In this document: piece by piece, positions 1-6,393 of the stretch
Position numbering within the stretch: the stretch's first letter is position 1
How the letters are laid out: each line of letters starts with the position of its first letter
Source: an uncultured Bacteroidales bacterium
GTDB lineage: Bacteria > Bacteroidota > Bacteroidia > Bacteroidales > F082
Direction: 5' to 3'
Length of the DNA stretch: 6,393 nt
Assembly (NCBI GenBank): GCA_937877465.1
Contig: CALFIT010000122.1
Span: forward strand, 1 to 6,393
Program-made: the position numbers and the translations under genes
The notes under the pieces: model-generated
The model's database searches: none
What the model saw: the letters and a program-made list of their open reading frames with translations, nothing else
What the model was told of the DNA's origin: nothing

Positions 1-722
1 TCATCGTCCGCAGCAACACGCACTACGACCGCGACACGCTGCTTACCGAAGTGACGCATGAATATGTGTACCAAGAAAACGGCATCGTCTATTGGTGGAA
101 CAAGGAATTGCAGGAGTTTACCACACTCTACAACCTCAATGCCAATGCGGGCGACGAATGGGAAATCAAGGTGGGCACAAGCAGCATCATCATGCATGTT
201 GATAGCGTGGATTATTATTTGTATGGTGAATCAACCCACCGAAGGCTCCATGTGAGCGACATAGAAGACCTTTTCGGCGGCGAAATCGTGTGCGACATCG
301 GCCACTTCACCAGCTTCTTCCCCGAGCGCCTGATGACGCGGAACAAAGGCTATCGCGTGACTGGACTGCGCTGTTATTGGGTTGATAGCAATCTGGTTCT
401 CTCCATCGCTCGCCACGACTGCGATGCCATCTTTGCCGAACTGCATAACGGCGTGGAGGAAGACGGCCTTTCGACAGGCTCAGGGGGCTTCACCGTCTAT
501 CCCAATCCCGCCAACGGCGTTTTGACCGTATCTGTACGGCTGCCACAATGTGACAGCCCTACAATGGGACAAACCGAATACCGCATCACCAACCTCATGG
601 GGCAAACCCTGCATCAAGGCACGATAACCGCCGAAACCCAACGGATTGACATTGAACCGCTGCCAGCGGGGATGTATTTCATTTCCATCGGTGACGAAAC
701 CCTGAAATTCGTGAAGCGATGA
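1..722 (+). CDS. T9SS type A sorting domain-containing secreted protein (5' end missing)
   Basis: The reading frame is open from base 3, so the N-terminus lies upstream; an in-frame GTG at 51 is internal, not the start. About 239 residues are visible. The last ~77 residues, from about base 489, form a type IX secretion C-terminal sorting domain. It opens with FTVYPNPANG, has a central RITNLMGQTL strand pair, and ends with PLPAGMYFISI and a basic KFVKR tail. In this family the domain directs export across the outer membrane by the Por/T9SS machinery and is then removed, often with attachment to surface lipopolysaccharide. The part before it (YVYQENGIVYWW, then a glycine/aspartate-containing body, then a DIGHFTSFFPERL segment and a conserved-looking RCYW) resembles the unnamed ~200-residue module frequent in Bacteroidales secreted proteins of unknown function. 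No catalytic motif is visible, so the biochemical role is unknown. The stop overlaps the next gene's start (ATGA), implying an operon. Confidence 0.88.
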   Translation, partial: IVRSNTHYDRDTLLTEVTHEYVYQENGIVYWWNKELQEFTTLYNLNANAGDEWEIKVGTSSIIMHVDSVDYYLYGESTHRRLHVSDIEDLFGGEIVCDIGHFTSFFPERLMTRNKGYRVTGLRCYWVDSNLVLSIARHDCDAIFAELHNGVEEDGLSTGSGGFTVYPNPANGVLTVSVRLPQCDSPTMGQTEYRITNLMGQTLHQGTITAETQRIDIEPLPAGMYFISIGDETLKFVKR

Positions 723-2065
723 AAATGCGACACCTATTAATGACAGCCTTTCTCTTGGTGGCATGCCTTACGGCCTGTCACCAAGAGACGCGCCTCAAGG
801 AAGCCGAAGCCCTGTTTCGGCAAGGCCTTGGGCAACGCGCCGACAAGCAGTCGGAGGCCGCCGCCGAGTCGTTCAGTCAGGCATTGCTTGCCGTCGAGCG
901 TTGTGACGCTCGCCATCCCGAAGTGCAGCGGCTGAAAGGCCAAATCGAGGACAACCTCGGCTTCTGCTATTGGAAGCATGAGCTGTTTGAGGAAGCCCTG
1001 CCGCTCCACACCGATGCCGCCAACCTGTTTCGCGCCCTCGGCGACGACACCTTATTAATGACCGCTTTGCGCAACTGCGGTCGGGCGGCGGCCTCGTTGG
1101 GCGACATCGACGCGGCCGAACGGCATTACGACGAAGCCCTCCGGCTTGCCACGACGCTCAACGACAAGACGATGCAATGCGACATCCTCTTGGAATCGAG
1201 CCGCGACGTGCTGTTGGAAAAGGAAGACTACAGCCGAGCCATCGAGCACGTCAGCCAAGCCTTGGCAGGCGGTGCCGAGGCCGCCCCATGCCACCTCACC
1301 TTGGGCTTGGCACACTATTACCTCGAACACGACAGCCTCGCCCTGTATCACCTCGGCGAGGCCACCCGCAGCGACAAGGCAGGCATCCGAATGTCGGCCT
1401 ACCAAGCCCTGTATTACCTCCATCAGATGGAAGGCGACTACCAGCAAGCCCTTGAATGCCACGAGCTTTTCAACGAGAACATGATGCAGGCCGACCGCGA
1501 GCACCGCAGCGAGCAGGTGCAGCGCATCAAGGCGGAATATGACTTGCAGATGCAGAAAAACAACCTCGAAGCAGAGCAAAAGCTGAAGAGCCTCTATCTC
1601 TACCTCATCCTTGGCCTGCTCCTCGTAGTGCTGGCCATCGTACTGCTGCTCCTGCGCCAGAAAACGCTGAACGCCAAGCTGAAAGCCGAGGAGATGAAGA
1701 ACCAGATGGAAATAGCTTTGAAGAAAAACAAGGTGTATGTGACCGCCTTAGCCCTCACCGAGCAAATCACCGCCTCAACCCTCGACTTCGACCTGAAGGA
1801 AAACGAGTGGGACGACTTCGTGACGCTCATCGACAAGGTTTATGGCGACTTCACGAAGCGGCTCGTGGCGCAATATCCCGCCCTCACCAAGAGCGACCTG
1901 CAAATCTGCTGCCTCACCAAACAGGGCTTCAGCAACCAAGTCATCTCCATCCTGATGAACCTGCAAACCAACAGTTACGCCCGCCGCAAGTCGCGCATCA
2001 AGCAAGAGAAGATGAACGGCTTGGAGGACGAAAGGAGCTTCGAGGAAATCATCAACTCGTTATAA
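719..2065 (+). CDS. TPR-repeat membrane protein with C-terminal HTH-like domain (putative signalling regulator)
   Basis: 448 residues. The N-terminus is a signal peptide with a lipobox-like LTAC (Cys20), preceded by a second Cys16 that also fits. Residues ~25-255 are helical tetratricopeptide-type repeats with recurring A/G-Y-A spacing, for example around 80-108, 112-146, 150-182 and 226-252. A charged coiled coil (~256-290) leads to a single membrane helix at ~292-313, then a second coiled coil (~314-340). The C-terminus (~356-435) is acidic-aromatic and then HTH-like: LTKSDLQICCL, KQGFSNQVISILMN, and a basic ARRKSRIKQEK helix. This layout matches Bacteroidota TPR-TM-LuxR-like proteins, inferred to sense in the periplasm and act in the cytoplasm. 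The HTH is degenerate relative to GerE/LuxR, so DNA binding is unproven. The start at 719 is chosen because it gives the signal peptide and an ATGA overlap with the upstream stop; ATG at 725 is an alternative. No Shine-Dalgarno is visible, and translation is probably coupled. Confidence 0.85.
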   Translation: MKMRHLLMTAFLLVACLTACHQETRLKEAEALFRQGLGQRADKQSEAAAESFSQALLAVERCDARHPEVQRLKGQIEDNLGFCYWKHELFEEALPLHTDAANLFRALGDDTLLMTALRNCGRAAASLGDIDAAERHYDEALRLATTLNDKTMQCDILLESSRDVLLEKEDYSRAIEHVSQALAGGAEAAPCHLTLGLAHYYLEHDSLALYHLGEATRSDKAGIRMSAYQALYYLHQMEGDYQQALECHELFNENMMQADREHRSEQVQRIKAEYDLQMQKNNLEAEQKLKSLYLYLILGLLLVVLAIVLLLLRQKTLNAKLKAEEMKNQMEIALKKNKVYVTALALTEQITASTLDFDLKENEWDDFVTLIDKVYGDFTKRLVAQYPALTKSDLQICCLTKQGFSNQVISILMNLQTNSYARRKSRIKQEKMNGLEDERSFEEIINSL

Positions 2066-2071
2066 AGGCCT

Positions 2072-2160
2072 ATCATTCCGATAGCATCATAAAAATTCCA
2101 TCATGTGATTTTTATGATGCTGTTTTTATGATGTTTTTGGCATGATAAAAATAAAATGAT
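2072..2160. repeat. Seven-unit 14-nt periodic ATSAT array with central inversion
   Basis: ATCAT occurs at 2072, 2086 and 2100 and ATGAT at 2114, 2128, 2142 and 2156, every start exactly 14 nt from the last. No other copy lies in the intergenic region off this register; the next occurrence overlaps the start codon at 2187. Because ATCAT is the reverse complement of ATGAT, the orientation flips between units 3 and 4. In three units the match extends to 11 nt: CATCATAAAAA at 2085-2095, and its complement at 2109-2119 and 2123-2133. A one-mismatch copy lies at 2141-2151. The array fills the space between the TPR stop and the ATPase promoter. Its regularity suggests a multi-site operator, or the remnant of a tandem repeat, rather than random AT-rich sequence. 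No known regulator can be named. Confidence 0.8.
2083..2121 (+). terminator. Perfect 14-bp hairpin, possible terminator of the upstream operon
   Basis: The arms 2083-2096 and 2108-2121 are perfect reverse complements (AGCATCATAAAAAT against ATTTTTATGATGCT) with an 11-nt loop. The hairpin starts 17 nt after the stop of the TPR gene and is followed almost at once by five T residues (2123-2127). Position and shape fit an intrinsic terminator, but the stem is AT-rich and therefore weak. The same bases belong to the 14-nt repeat array, so the palindrome may instead be a protein-binding site. Confidence 0.4.
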
Positions 2161-2168
2161 TACCTTTG
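2136..2168 (+). promoter_or_regulatory. Bacteroidota-type promoter for the ATPase gene
   Basis: TTTG at 2136-2139 (-33 element), a 21-nt spacer, and TACCTTTG at 2161-2168 (-7 element, an exact TAnnTTTG) match the primary sigma consensus of Bacteroidota. Transcription would begin roughly at 2174-2177, giving a leader of only about 10-14 nt before the ATG at 2187. The leader is A-rich and shows no Shine-Dalgarno, as is common in this phylum. The last repeat unit (ATGAT, 2156-2160) abuts the -7 element. The -33 element lies in the loop of an imperfect hairpin (2123-2133 with 2141-2151), so anything bound to the array would affect promoter access. Confidence 0.75.
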
Positions 2169-2186
2169 CAGCAAAAATAACGCACC

Positions 2187-3302
2187 ATGATTTACAATCC
2201 GTTCATTACTTCGGGTTATGTTTCGCCTGGGTATTTTTGCGACCGCGAAGAAGAAACCCGACAACTTACCCTTGACATTCAAGGACATAGCCACATTGTC
2301 CTGATTTCGCCCCGACGCATGGGAAAAACAGGTCTCATTGAGCATTGCTTCAACCAAGAGGCCATCAAGAAAGAATTTCACACCATTTTCATTGACATTT
2401 ATTCCACCCTAAATCTCAACGACTTGGTTTTCATGCTGGGCAACAAAATCTGCAAAAGTCTCAAAAACAGAGACAAACAGTTACTGGAAAAATTTGTCCA
2501 AATAGTGAAATCCATCCAATTCACCATCGGTTTCGACGAAGCAGGCATGATGAATGGCTCTTTCGGCTTAGGCGACATCAAAGACACTCAGAAATCGTTA
2601 GAGGAGATTTTCCAATATTTGGAAGAGGCCAAACGACCTTGCGTTGTGGCCATCGATGAGTTCCAACAAATCGAGAAATACCCTGAAAAGAATGTGGAAG
2701 CCTTGCTACGCACCCACATCCAGCACTGCAAGAACGCGACTTTCATCTTTGCAGGAAGCCAAAGGCACACCATCCAAAACATGTTCACTTCGGCCTCAAA
2801 ACCTTTCTACAACAGTTCGAACATCATAAGCCTCGGTGCCATCCCGAAAGAAAAATACGCCAAGTTCGCCTCGCAAAAGTTTTCCGACTTTGGAAAGGAT
2901 TGCCCGATTGAACTGATTGAGGACCTCTACGACCAGTTGGAAGGACACACTTGGTACATGCAGGCGGTGCTTTACCTCGCCTTCTATATGACCGAAAAGG
3001 AGTGCAGTCAAACCATCATCGACGACGCCTTGAAGAAAAAGGTGGCCGACAATGCCAACGTTTTTGAATCCATGTATTACGGCCTGAACGAGCGCCAACG
3101 CGCAGTGCTGAAAGCCATCGCCATCGAAAACAAGGCCTCGCAAATGCAATCGGTTGGTTTCATCCAAAAACACGGACTGGTTTCGGCAAGTTCCGTCCAA
3201 TCAGCCATTAAACAGTTGTTGGACAAGGATTTGATAACAAAAGAAGGCAATGCTTATCGGGTCGATGACCGCTTCTTTGGAATGTGGTTGAAAAGTTTCT
3301 AA
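2187..3302 (+). CDS. AAA+ ATP-binding protein, archaeal-type ATPase family (PF01637-like) with C-terminal winged helix
   Basis: 371 residues, apparently full length. The start is the ATG ~19 nt after a strong -7 box. Residues 1-30 hold the NPF and C-D-R-E-E-E lead-in typical of the family. Walker A is SPRRMGKT at 41-48 (Lys47, Thr48); the usual first Gly is Ser, a frequent variant. Walker B is VVAIDE at 153-158 (Asp157, Glu158). A sensor-1-like FIFAGSQ lies at 186-192, and a GHTWYMQ segment at 253-259 falls where the lid helix contacts nucleotide. Residues ~300-371 form a winged helix (NERQRAVLKAIA, then SASSVQSAIKQLLDKDLI) and end with the family's YRVDDRFFGMWL signature. The protein is cytosolic, with no signal peptide or membrane segment. 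The cellular role of this family is unsettled. The gene stands alone between a convergent neighbour and its own promoter, with no toxin, nuclease or transposase partner. Hand counts show it AT-richer than the TPR gene, consistent with horizontal acquisition. Confidence 0.88.
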   Translation: MIYNPFITSGYVSPGYFCDREEETRQLTLDIQGHSHIVLISPRRMGKTGLIEHCFNQEAIKKEFHTIFIDIYSTLNLNDLVFMLGNKICKSLKNRDKQLLEKFVQIVKSIQFTIGFDEAGMMNGSFGLGDIKDTQKSLEEIFQYLEEAKRPCVVAIDEFQQIEKYPEKNVEALLRTHIQHCKNATFIFAGSQRHTIQNMFTSASKPFYNSSNIISLGAIPKEKYAKFASQKFSDFGKDCPIELIEDLYDQLEGHTWYMQAVLYLAFYMTEKECSQTIIDDALKKKVADNANVFESMYYGLNERQRAVLKAIAIENKASQMQSVGFIQKHGLVSASSVQSAIKQLLDKDLITKEGNAYRVDDRFFGMWLKSF

Positions 3303-6300
3303 TCACCTCACATTCTCCTTCAGTCGGTCGGCGATGCGCTTCTTCAGTTCATAGTACATCTGCTCGGTGTCGCTGCGCTTGTTGGGCTTGTAGAGATTGG
3401 GGTATTTGCAGTCTTCGAGCTTGTATTCCAACTTGTTGAACGGTCCAGAAATCTTCAGTCCGAGGCGCACGGGCAGCGGCGACTGCGTCACCGAAAGGTG
3501 GTATTCGCCCGATTGGTCGAGGTTCATGCGGCCATCCACCGTCACCTTGTACTTCCCGATGGCGATTTGCGAAGGCCACAGGTCGATCTCGTTCTTGAAG
3601 GCGGTAAGTTGCACATCGAGGCTGTCGACGCGATACTCGCCGTTGGTGCTCACGTCGAGCATGTCGGTGATCTTGGTGAAGGTGAACTTGTCGTTCACGG
3701 TCAGGTCGCGGCCTTCGATGTCGGCGGCGGCACGCAAGGTGGAAATCTTGGGTTCGTAGTTCGACTTGAGGTTGGTCTCGGCCCCAATGTGGAACTCGGC
3801 CTCCCCGTCGAAGGTCTTCAGCATGGGCACGAGCGTGTCGATGTAGGGAATCATGCTCAGCAGGTCGTTGATTTGCACGTCGAGAAGGTGGAAATCCATG
3901 GCGAGGAAGAGGTTGTTCTTGCGCGGCGACTGGTACATGGCGGTGAGTTGCATCTCGGCGGCCTTGTTGGTGAAACCGATCTCCTGCAAAATCAAGGTGC
4001 CGTCCTTCACCGTCATCGAACCGCTGAGGTTGTTCAGGTCGAAGTTGTCGTAGAGTGCCTTCTTCGTCTTGATGCCAAAGGTGAAGTCGATGCCTTCGGG
4101 CACCATAAAGGGATTGTCCTCCTCCTTGTCTTTGGCAGCCGATGCTTCGGCAGGCTCATCGTCCGACCGACCCAAGCCACTCGTCAAGTCCATAATCTCG
4201 TTGATGTTCAGCATATCTGAGGTAAGCTGCAACTCACCTTTCATCAGGTTTTGATGGTCCTCGATCCATTCCTTCACGCCAACGACGCTCCCTTGCAGGC
4301 TCAGGTCTGACTGCCCGATGCGGAACGTGCTCTTCTTGAAGTCAAGCTCATGCGCGTTGAACAGGAAGTCGATGTTGCTGATGCGGATGGCCTCATCTAA
4401 GCCGTCCACATGCACCACGGCGTTGCCAAGCATGAAATCGGCGGCAGGATTCCATTGGTTGAAGAAGTCTGTCTTGCTCTTGTCCTGCTTTACCGATGCG
4501 TTGACTTTCAACGAGTTGGTATTCAGCCCATAGGCTTTCCCCATCGAGGCCACAACCTCCTTGCCGTCGAGCGTGACGCGGGCGTTCAAGCCTTTCGACG
4601 CTTTTTCGGGCGTGGTCACCAAGGTGATGGTTGGGGCGTTGAGATGAGCATTTATCGAATCGTAAACCACATCCAACTTGCTGAAACTCAGGTTGGCATT
4701 CAGAAGCATCTGCTCCAAGTCGCCTTTGAGGTTGTCGGCGGCCAACTTGATGTCGGGATGCCGCAAATCGGCCTCGATGCCTTTCCCGACTTGCGCCTTG
4801 AGTTGCTCCGACGCAAGCGCGACATAGGCACCTTTTTGTCCCTTCATCTTGCTCGAAGCGGGCAAGGCGAGGTTCACGTTGAGTTTGGGGGCCGAGGCGT
4901 GAATGGTGTCCATATCGAAGGCGAAGTCCTTGATTTTCAGGTCGGCTTGGGCGTTGAGGCGATTCAGATTGTAGTCTTTCAGCGACTTCATCAGCTGGTC
5001 GACGGTGAAATTGGTGGTCAAATTCAAGTCGGTGCGACCATTCAGTTTCATCTTCTTCGGCAGGAAGCCTTTGATGTCGGTCATTGGCACGTCGCCTTTC
5101 ACCTTCAACTTCAGTCCGATGTCGCCCAACAGGTCGTCCACCACACCGCTCACGTTCAAGTCGCTACGGTTGAATTTGGCGTTCATACTATTGACCGTCA
5201 CGCTGTTGGCATCGGAATTCAAATCCAAATCTAAGTCGGCGTCGAGATTGATTCCCGTAATCGGATAAGGCAGGCTTGGCACGTTCACCGTGGCGTTTTC
5301 GGTCTCGATTTGGGCCATGATTCTGGGCATGAGGCTGTCGTTGTAAACGCCCCTCACTATCGCATCTTCGACGCGCAATTTTCCGGCATATTCAATGCTG
5401 CTGAGGCGGTTTTGCAACTTCTCAGGCAGGTAAGTCAGCACGTCTTCGATGATTAAAGTATTGGTAAACAAGTTAATATCCAAATCAATATCCTTGTTTT
5501 CCTCCATTTTGGCATTGCCTCTCACCGTGATTTCATATTGGTTCAAACCAATTTCCAAATCGTCAAAACGGGCTTTCTTACGGTTCAAGTCCAGATTCAA
5601 ATAGGTTCCCAAATTCAAGGTATCGTGCTCCAAATAGGTCTCGTTCAACGTTAGGCAAATGTCGGGCGTATGCAAATCAAGAAGACAGTCCAAGATTTCA
5701 TTTTGCTCCAAACTGCCATCAAAATCGAATTCCAAATTGTTGATAGACAAAGCGATGTCGTTCATAAGGAACGACAATGACGAAGCCTTAAGGTTGAGCT
5801 CGGCATCAATGGTATCGTTCACCATGCCCCCTTCCAAATCAAGATTGAGGCCTCGGGCTTGAGCCGTCATTCCATTTCGGTCATCGGTATAAAACAAAGT
5901 CGAGTTTTTCAGCTTTACCTCCTCAATGTCAACAAGATAATCAAAAGAAGAACTTGTCGTGTCGTTGTCCTCTTTCGTGTTGAACACATCGAGGTTGCTA
6001 TTCCCGATGGAGTCCGTATACAGGTTGACGAAAGCGTGTTCCAAAGTGCATTTCCTGACCACTATCTCCTTCTCTTTCAAGAACTTTTTGGCATCGACCA
6101 CCACAACTAAATTGTCGATATTGGCCAAGGTGTCGGAAGGCGAACCTGCCATGGGGTTGATGAGTGCCACGTTCTCGATTTCCACGCCCACATTGGGGAA
6201 AGTCTTGAACAGGGTCAAGTCGGCCTTGCCCAACTGTACCTCGCAGGTAACAAACTTCGGCGCGTATTTCCTGACCATCTTGGTGAGCTTGCCCGACGAA

Positions 6301-6392
6301 GTGACCACAGCCACGGCGACGATGGCCACGATGAGCACCAACCCGACCAAGGAAGCCAATGTTATTCCCGTGATTTTCAATGCCTTTTTCAT
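3303..6392 (-). CDS. AsmA family envelope protein
   Basis: 1029 residues, complete; the ATG is at 6392-6390, one base from the window edge, so its promoter is outside. A signal-anchor helix spans ~8-30 after MKKALK, leaving the bulk in the periplasm. The early TFPNVGVEIENVALINP (64-80) and the following EKEIVVRKCTLEHAFVNLYTD (108-127) are characteristic of AsmA N-termini. The rest is almost entirely alternating hydrophobic beta-strands, as in AsmA/TamB-type bridge-like proteins that form a long lipid-holding groove between the membranes. A charged linker (~741-761, rich in Asp, Glu, Ala) separates the main body from a C-terminal AsmA-like part that starts DNPFMVPEGIDFTFGI and includes the LSGSMTVKDGTLIL strand pair. 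The protein ends with GPFNKLEYKL (983-992) and a basic helix. Inferred role: envelope lipid transport or outer-membrane integrity. Bases ~5440-6000 are clearly AT-richer than the rest of the gene. The stop abuts the stop of the convergent ATPase gene. Confidence 0.9.
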   Translation of the reverse strand: MKKALKITGITLASLVGLVLIVAIVAVAVVTSSGKLTKMVRKYAPKFVTCEVQLGKADLTLFKTFPNVGVEIENVALINPMAGSPSDTLANIDNLVVVVDAKKFLKEKEIVVRKCTLEHAFVNLYTDSIGNSNLDVFNTKEDNDTTSSSFDYLVDIEEVKLKNSTLFYTDDRNGMTAQARGLNLDLEGGMVNDTIDAELNLKASSLSFLMNDIALSINNLEFDFDGSLEQNEILDCLLDLHTPDICLTLNETYLEHDTLNLGTYLNLDLNRKKARFDDLEIGLNQYEITVRGNAKMEENKDIDLDINLFTNTLIIEDVLTYLPEKLQNRLSSIEYAGKLRVEDAIVRGVYNDSLMPRIMAQIETENATVNVPSLPYPITGINLDADLDLDLNSDANSVTVNSMNAKFNRSDLNVSGVVDDLLGDIGLKLKVKGDVPMTDIKGFLPKKMKLNGRTDLNLTTNFTVDQLMKSLKDYNLNRLNAQADLKIKDFAFDMDTIHASAPKLNVNLALPASSKMKGQKGAYVALASEQLKAQVGKGIEADLRHPDIKLAADNLKGDLEQMLLNANLSFSKLDVVYDSINAHLNAPTITLVTTPEKASKGLNARVTLDGKEVVASMGKAYGLNTNSLKVNASVKQDKSKTDFFNQWNPAADFMLGNAVVHVDGLDEAIRISNIDFLFNAHELDFKKSTFRIGQSDLSLQGSVVGVKEWIEDHQNLMKGELQLTSDMLNINEIMDLTSGLGRSDDEPAEASAAKDKEEDNPFMVPEGIDFTFGIKTKKALYDNFDLNNLSGSMTVKDGTLILQEIGFTNKAAEMQLTAMYQSPRKNNLFLAMDFHLLDVQINDLLSMIPYIDTLVPMLKTFDGEAEFHIGAETNLKSNYEPKISTLRAAADIEGRDLTVNDKFTFTKITDMLDVSTNGEYRVDSLDVQLTAFKNEIDLWPSQIAIGKYKVTVDGRMNLDQSGEYHLSVTQSPLPVRLGLKISGPFNKLEYKLEDCKYPNLYKPNKRSDTEQMYYELKKRIADRLKENVR

Positions 6393-6393
6393 G

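Noticed and set aside
51..53. GTG as the start codon of the first gene
   Set aside because: The frame is open to the window edge with plausible protein sequence upstream, and no signal peptide follows the GTG, although a T9SS cargo needs one. The gene is therefore truncated by the window.
1055..1579. Minus-strand open frame of 174 codons inside the TPR gene
   Set aside because: It is the antisense shadow of the alanine/leucine-rich TPR region, with no family resemblance and no promoter; the plus-strand frame is clearly the real gene.
2072..2160. CRISPR array interpretation of the intergenic repeats
   Set aside because: The repeats are 5-11 nt with a 14-nt period and a central inversion. CRISPR needs same-direction repeats of about 23 nt or more with spacers of similar length, and there are no cas genes here.
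2187..3302. Assignment of the ATPase to the DUF4143-type or STAND defence ATPases
   Set aside because: There is no DUF4143-like C-terminus, no extra sensor repeat domain and no effector domain. The length and the C-terminal YRVDDRFFGMWL segment fit the PF01637-like archaeal-type family better, and no defence genes are adjacent.
3295..3320. Bidirectional terminator between the convergent ATPase and AsmA genes
   Set aside because: The stop codons are adjacent and I could find no inverted repeat or T-run at the junction.
3498..5234. Two long plus-strand open frames (240 and 274 codons) opposite the AsmA gene
   Set aside because: Their translations are low-complexity and rich in Val, Gly, His and Gln, as expected from the antisense of a GC-biased gene. 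They have no promoter or recognisable domain, while the minus strand encodes a continuous AsmA protein.

Overview
The window looks like a chromosomal segment from a Bacteroidota bacterium, most likely of the order Bacteroidales (Prevotella/Bacteroides-like). Three independent signs support this: a C-terminal type IX secretion (T9SS type A) sorting domain on the first protein, a TPR / transmembrane / degenerate-HTH protein of the kind common in this phylum, and a promoter of the Bacteroidota form TTTG-N21-TAnnTTTG. Base composition is moderate to high GC in most genes and AT-rich in the single intergenic region.

Layout. (1) 1-722, plus strand: the 3' part of a gene for a secreted or surface protein ending in a T9SS sorting domain. 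(2) 719-2065, plus strand: a membrane-bound TPR protein with a cytoplasmic coiled coil and HTH-like C-terminus, overlapping gene 1 by 4 nt (ATGA), so the two form an operon. (3) 2066-2186: a 121-nt AT-rich intergenic region that holds the most unusual feature here. The pentamer ATSAT (ATCAT three times, then ATGAT four times) occurs at exactly 14-nt intervals, at 2072, 2086, 2100, 2114, 2128, 2142 and 2156. The array includes a perfect 14-bp inverted repeat, allows alternative hairpins, and ends directly against the -7 element of a promoter. (4) 2187-3302, plus strand: an archaeal-type AAA+ (PF01637-like) ATPase with a C-terminal winged helix, transcribed from that promoter. (5) 3303-6392, minus strand: a complete AsmA-family envelope protein of 1029 residues, tail-to-tail with the ATPase with no base between the two stop codons.

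How the parts relate. Genes 1 and 2 are probably co-expressed: one product is exported to the cell surface, the other sits in the membrane and could pass an envelope signal to the nucleoid. The ATPase appears to be a stand-alone cistron with its own promoter and probable operator array. It is less GC-rich than the genes on either side, consistent with a later arrival. The AsmA protein is an envelope lipid-homeostasis factor with no evident functional link to the rest. I see no rRNA, tRNA, CRISPR array, transposase or phage gene.
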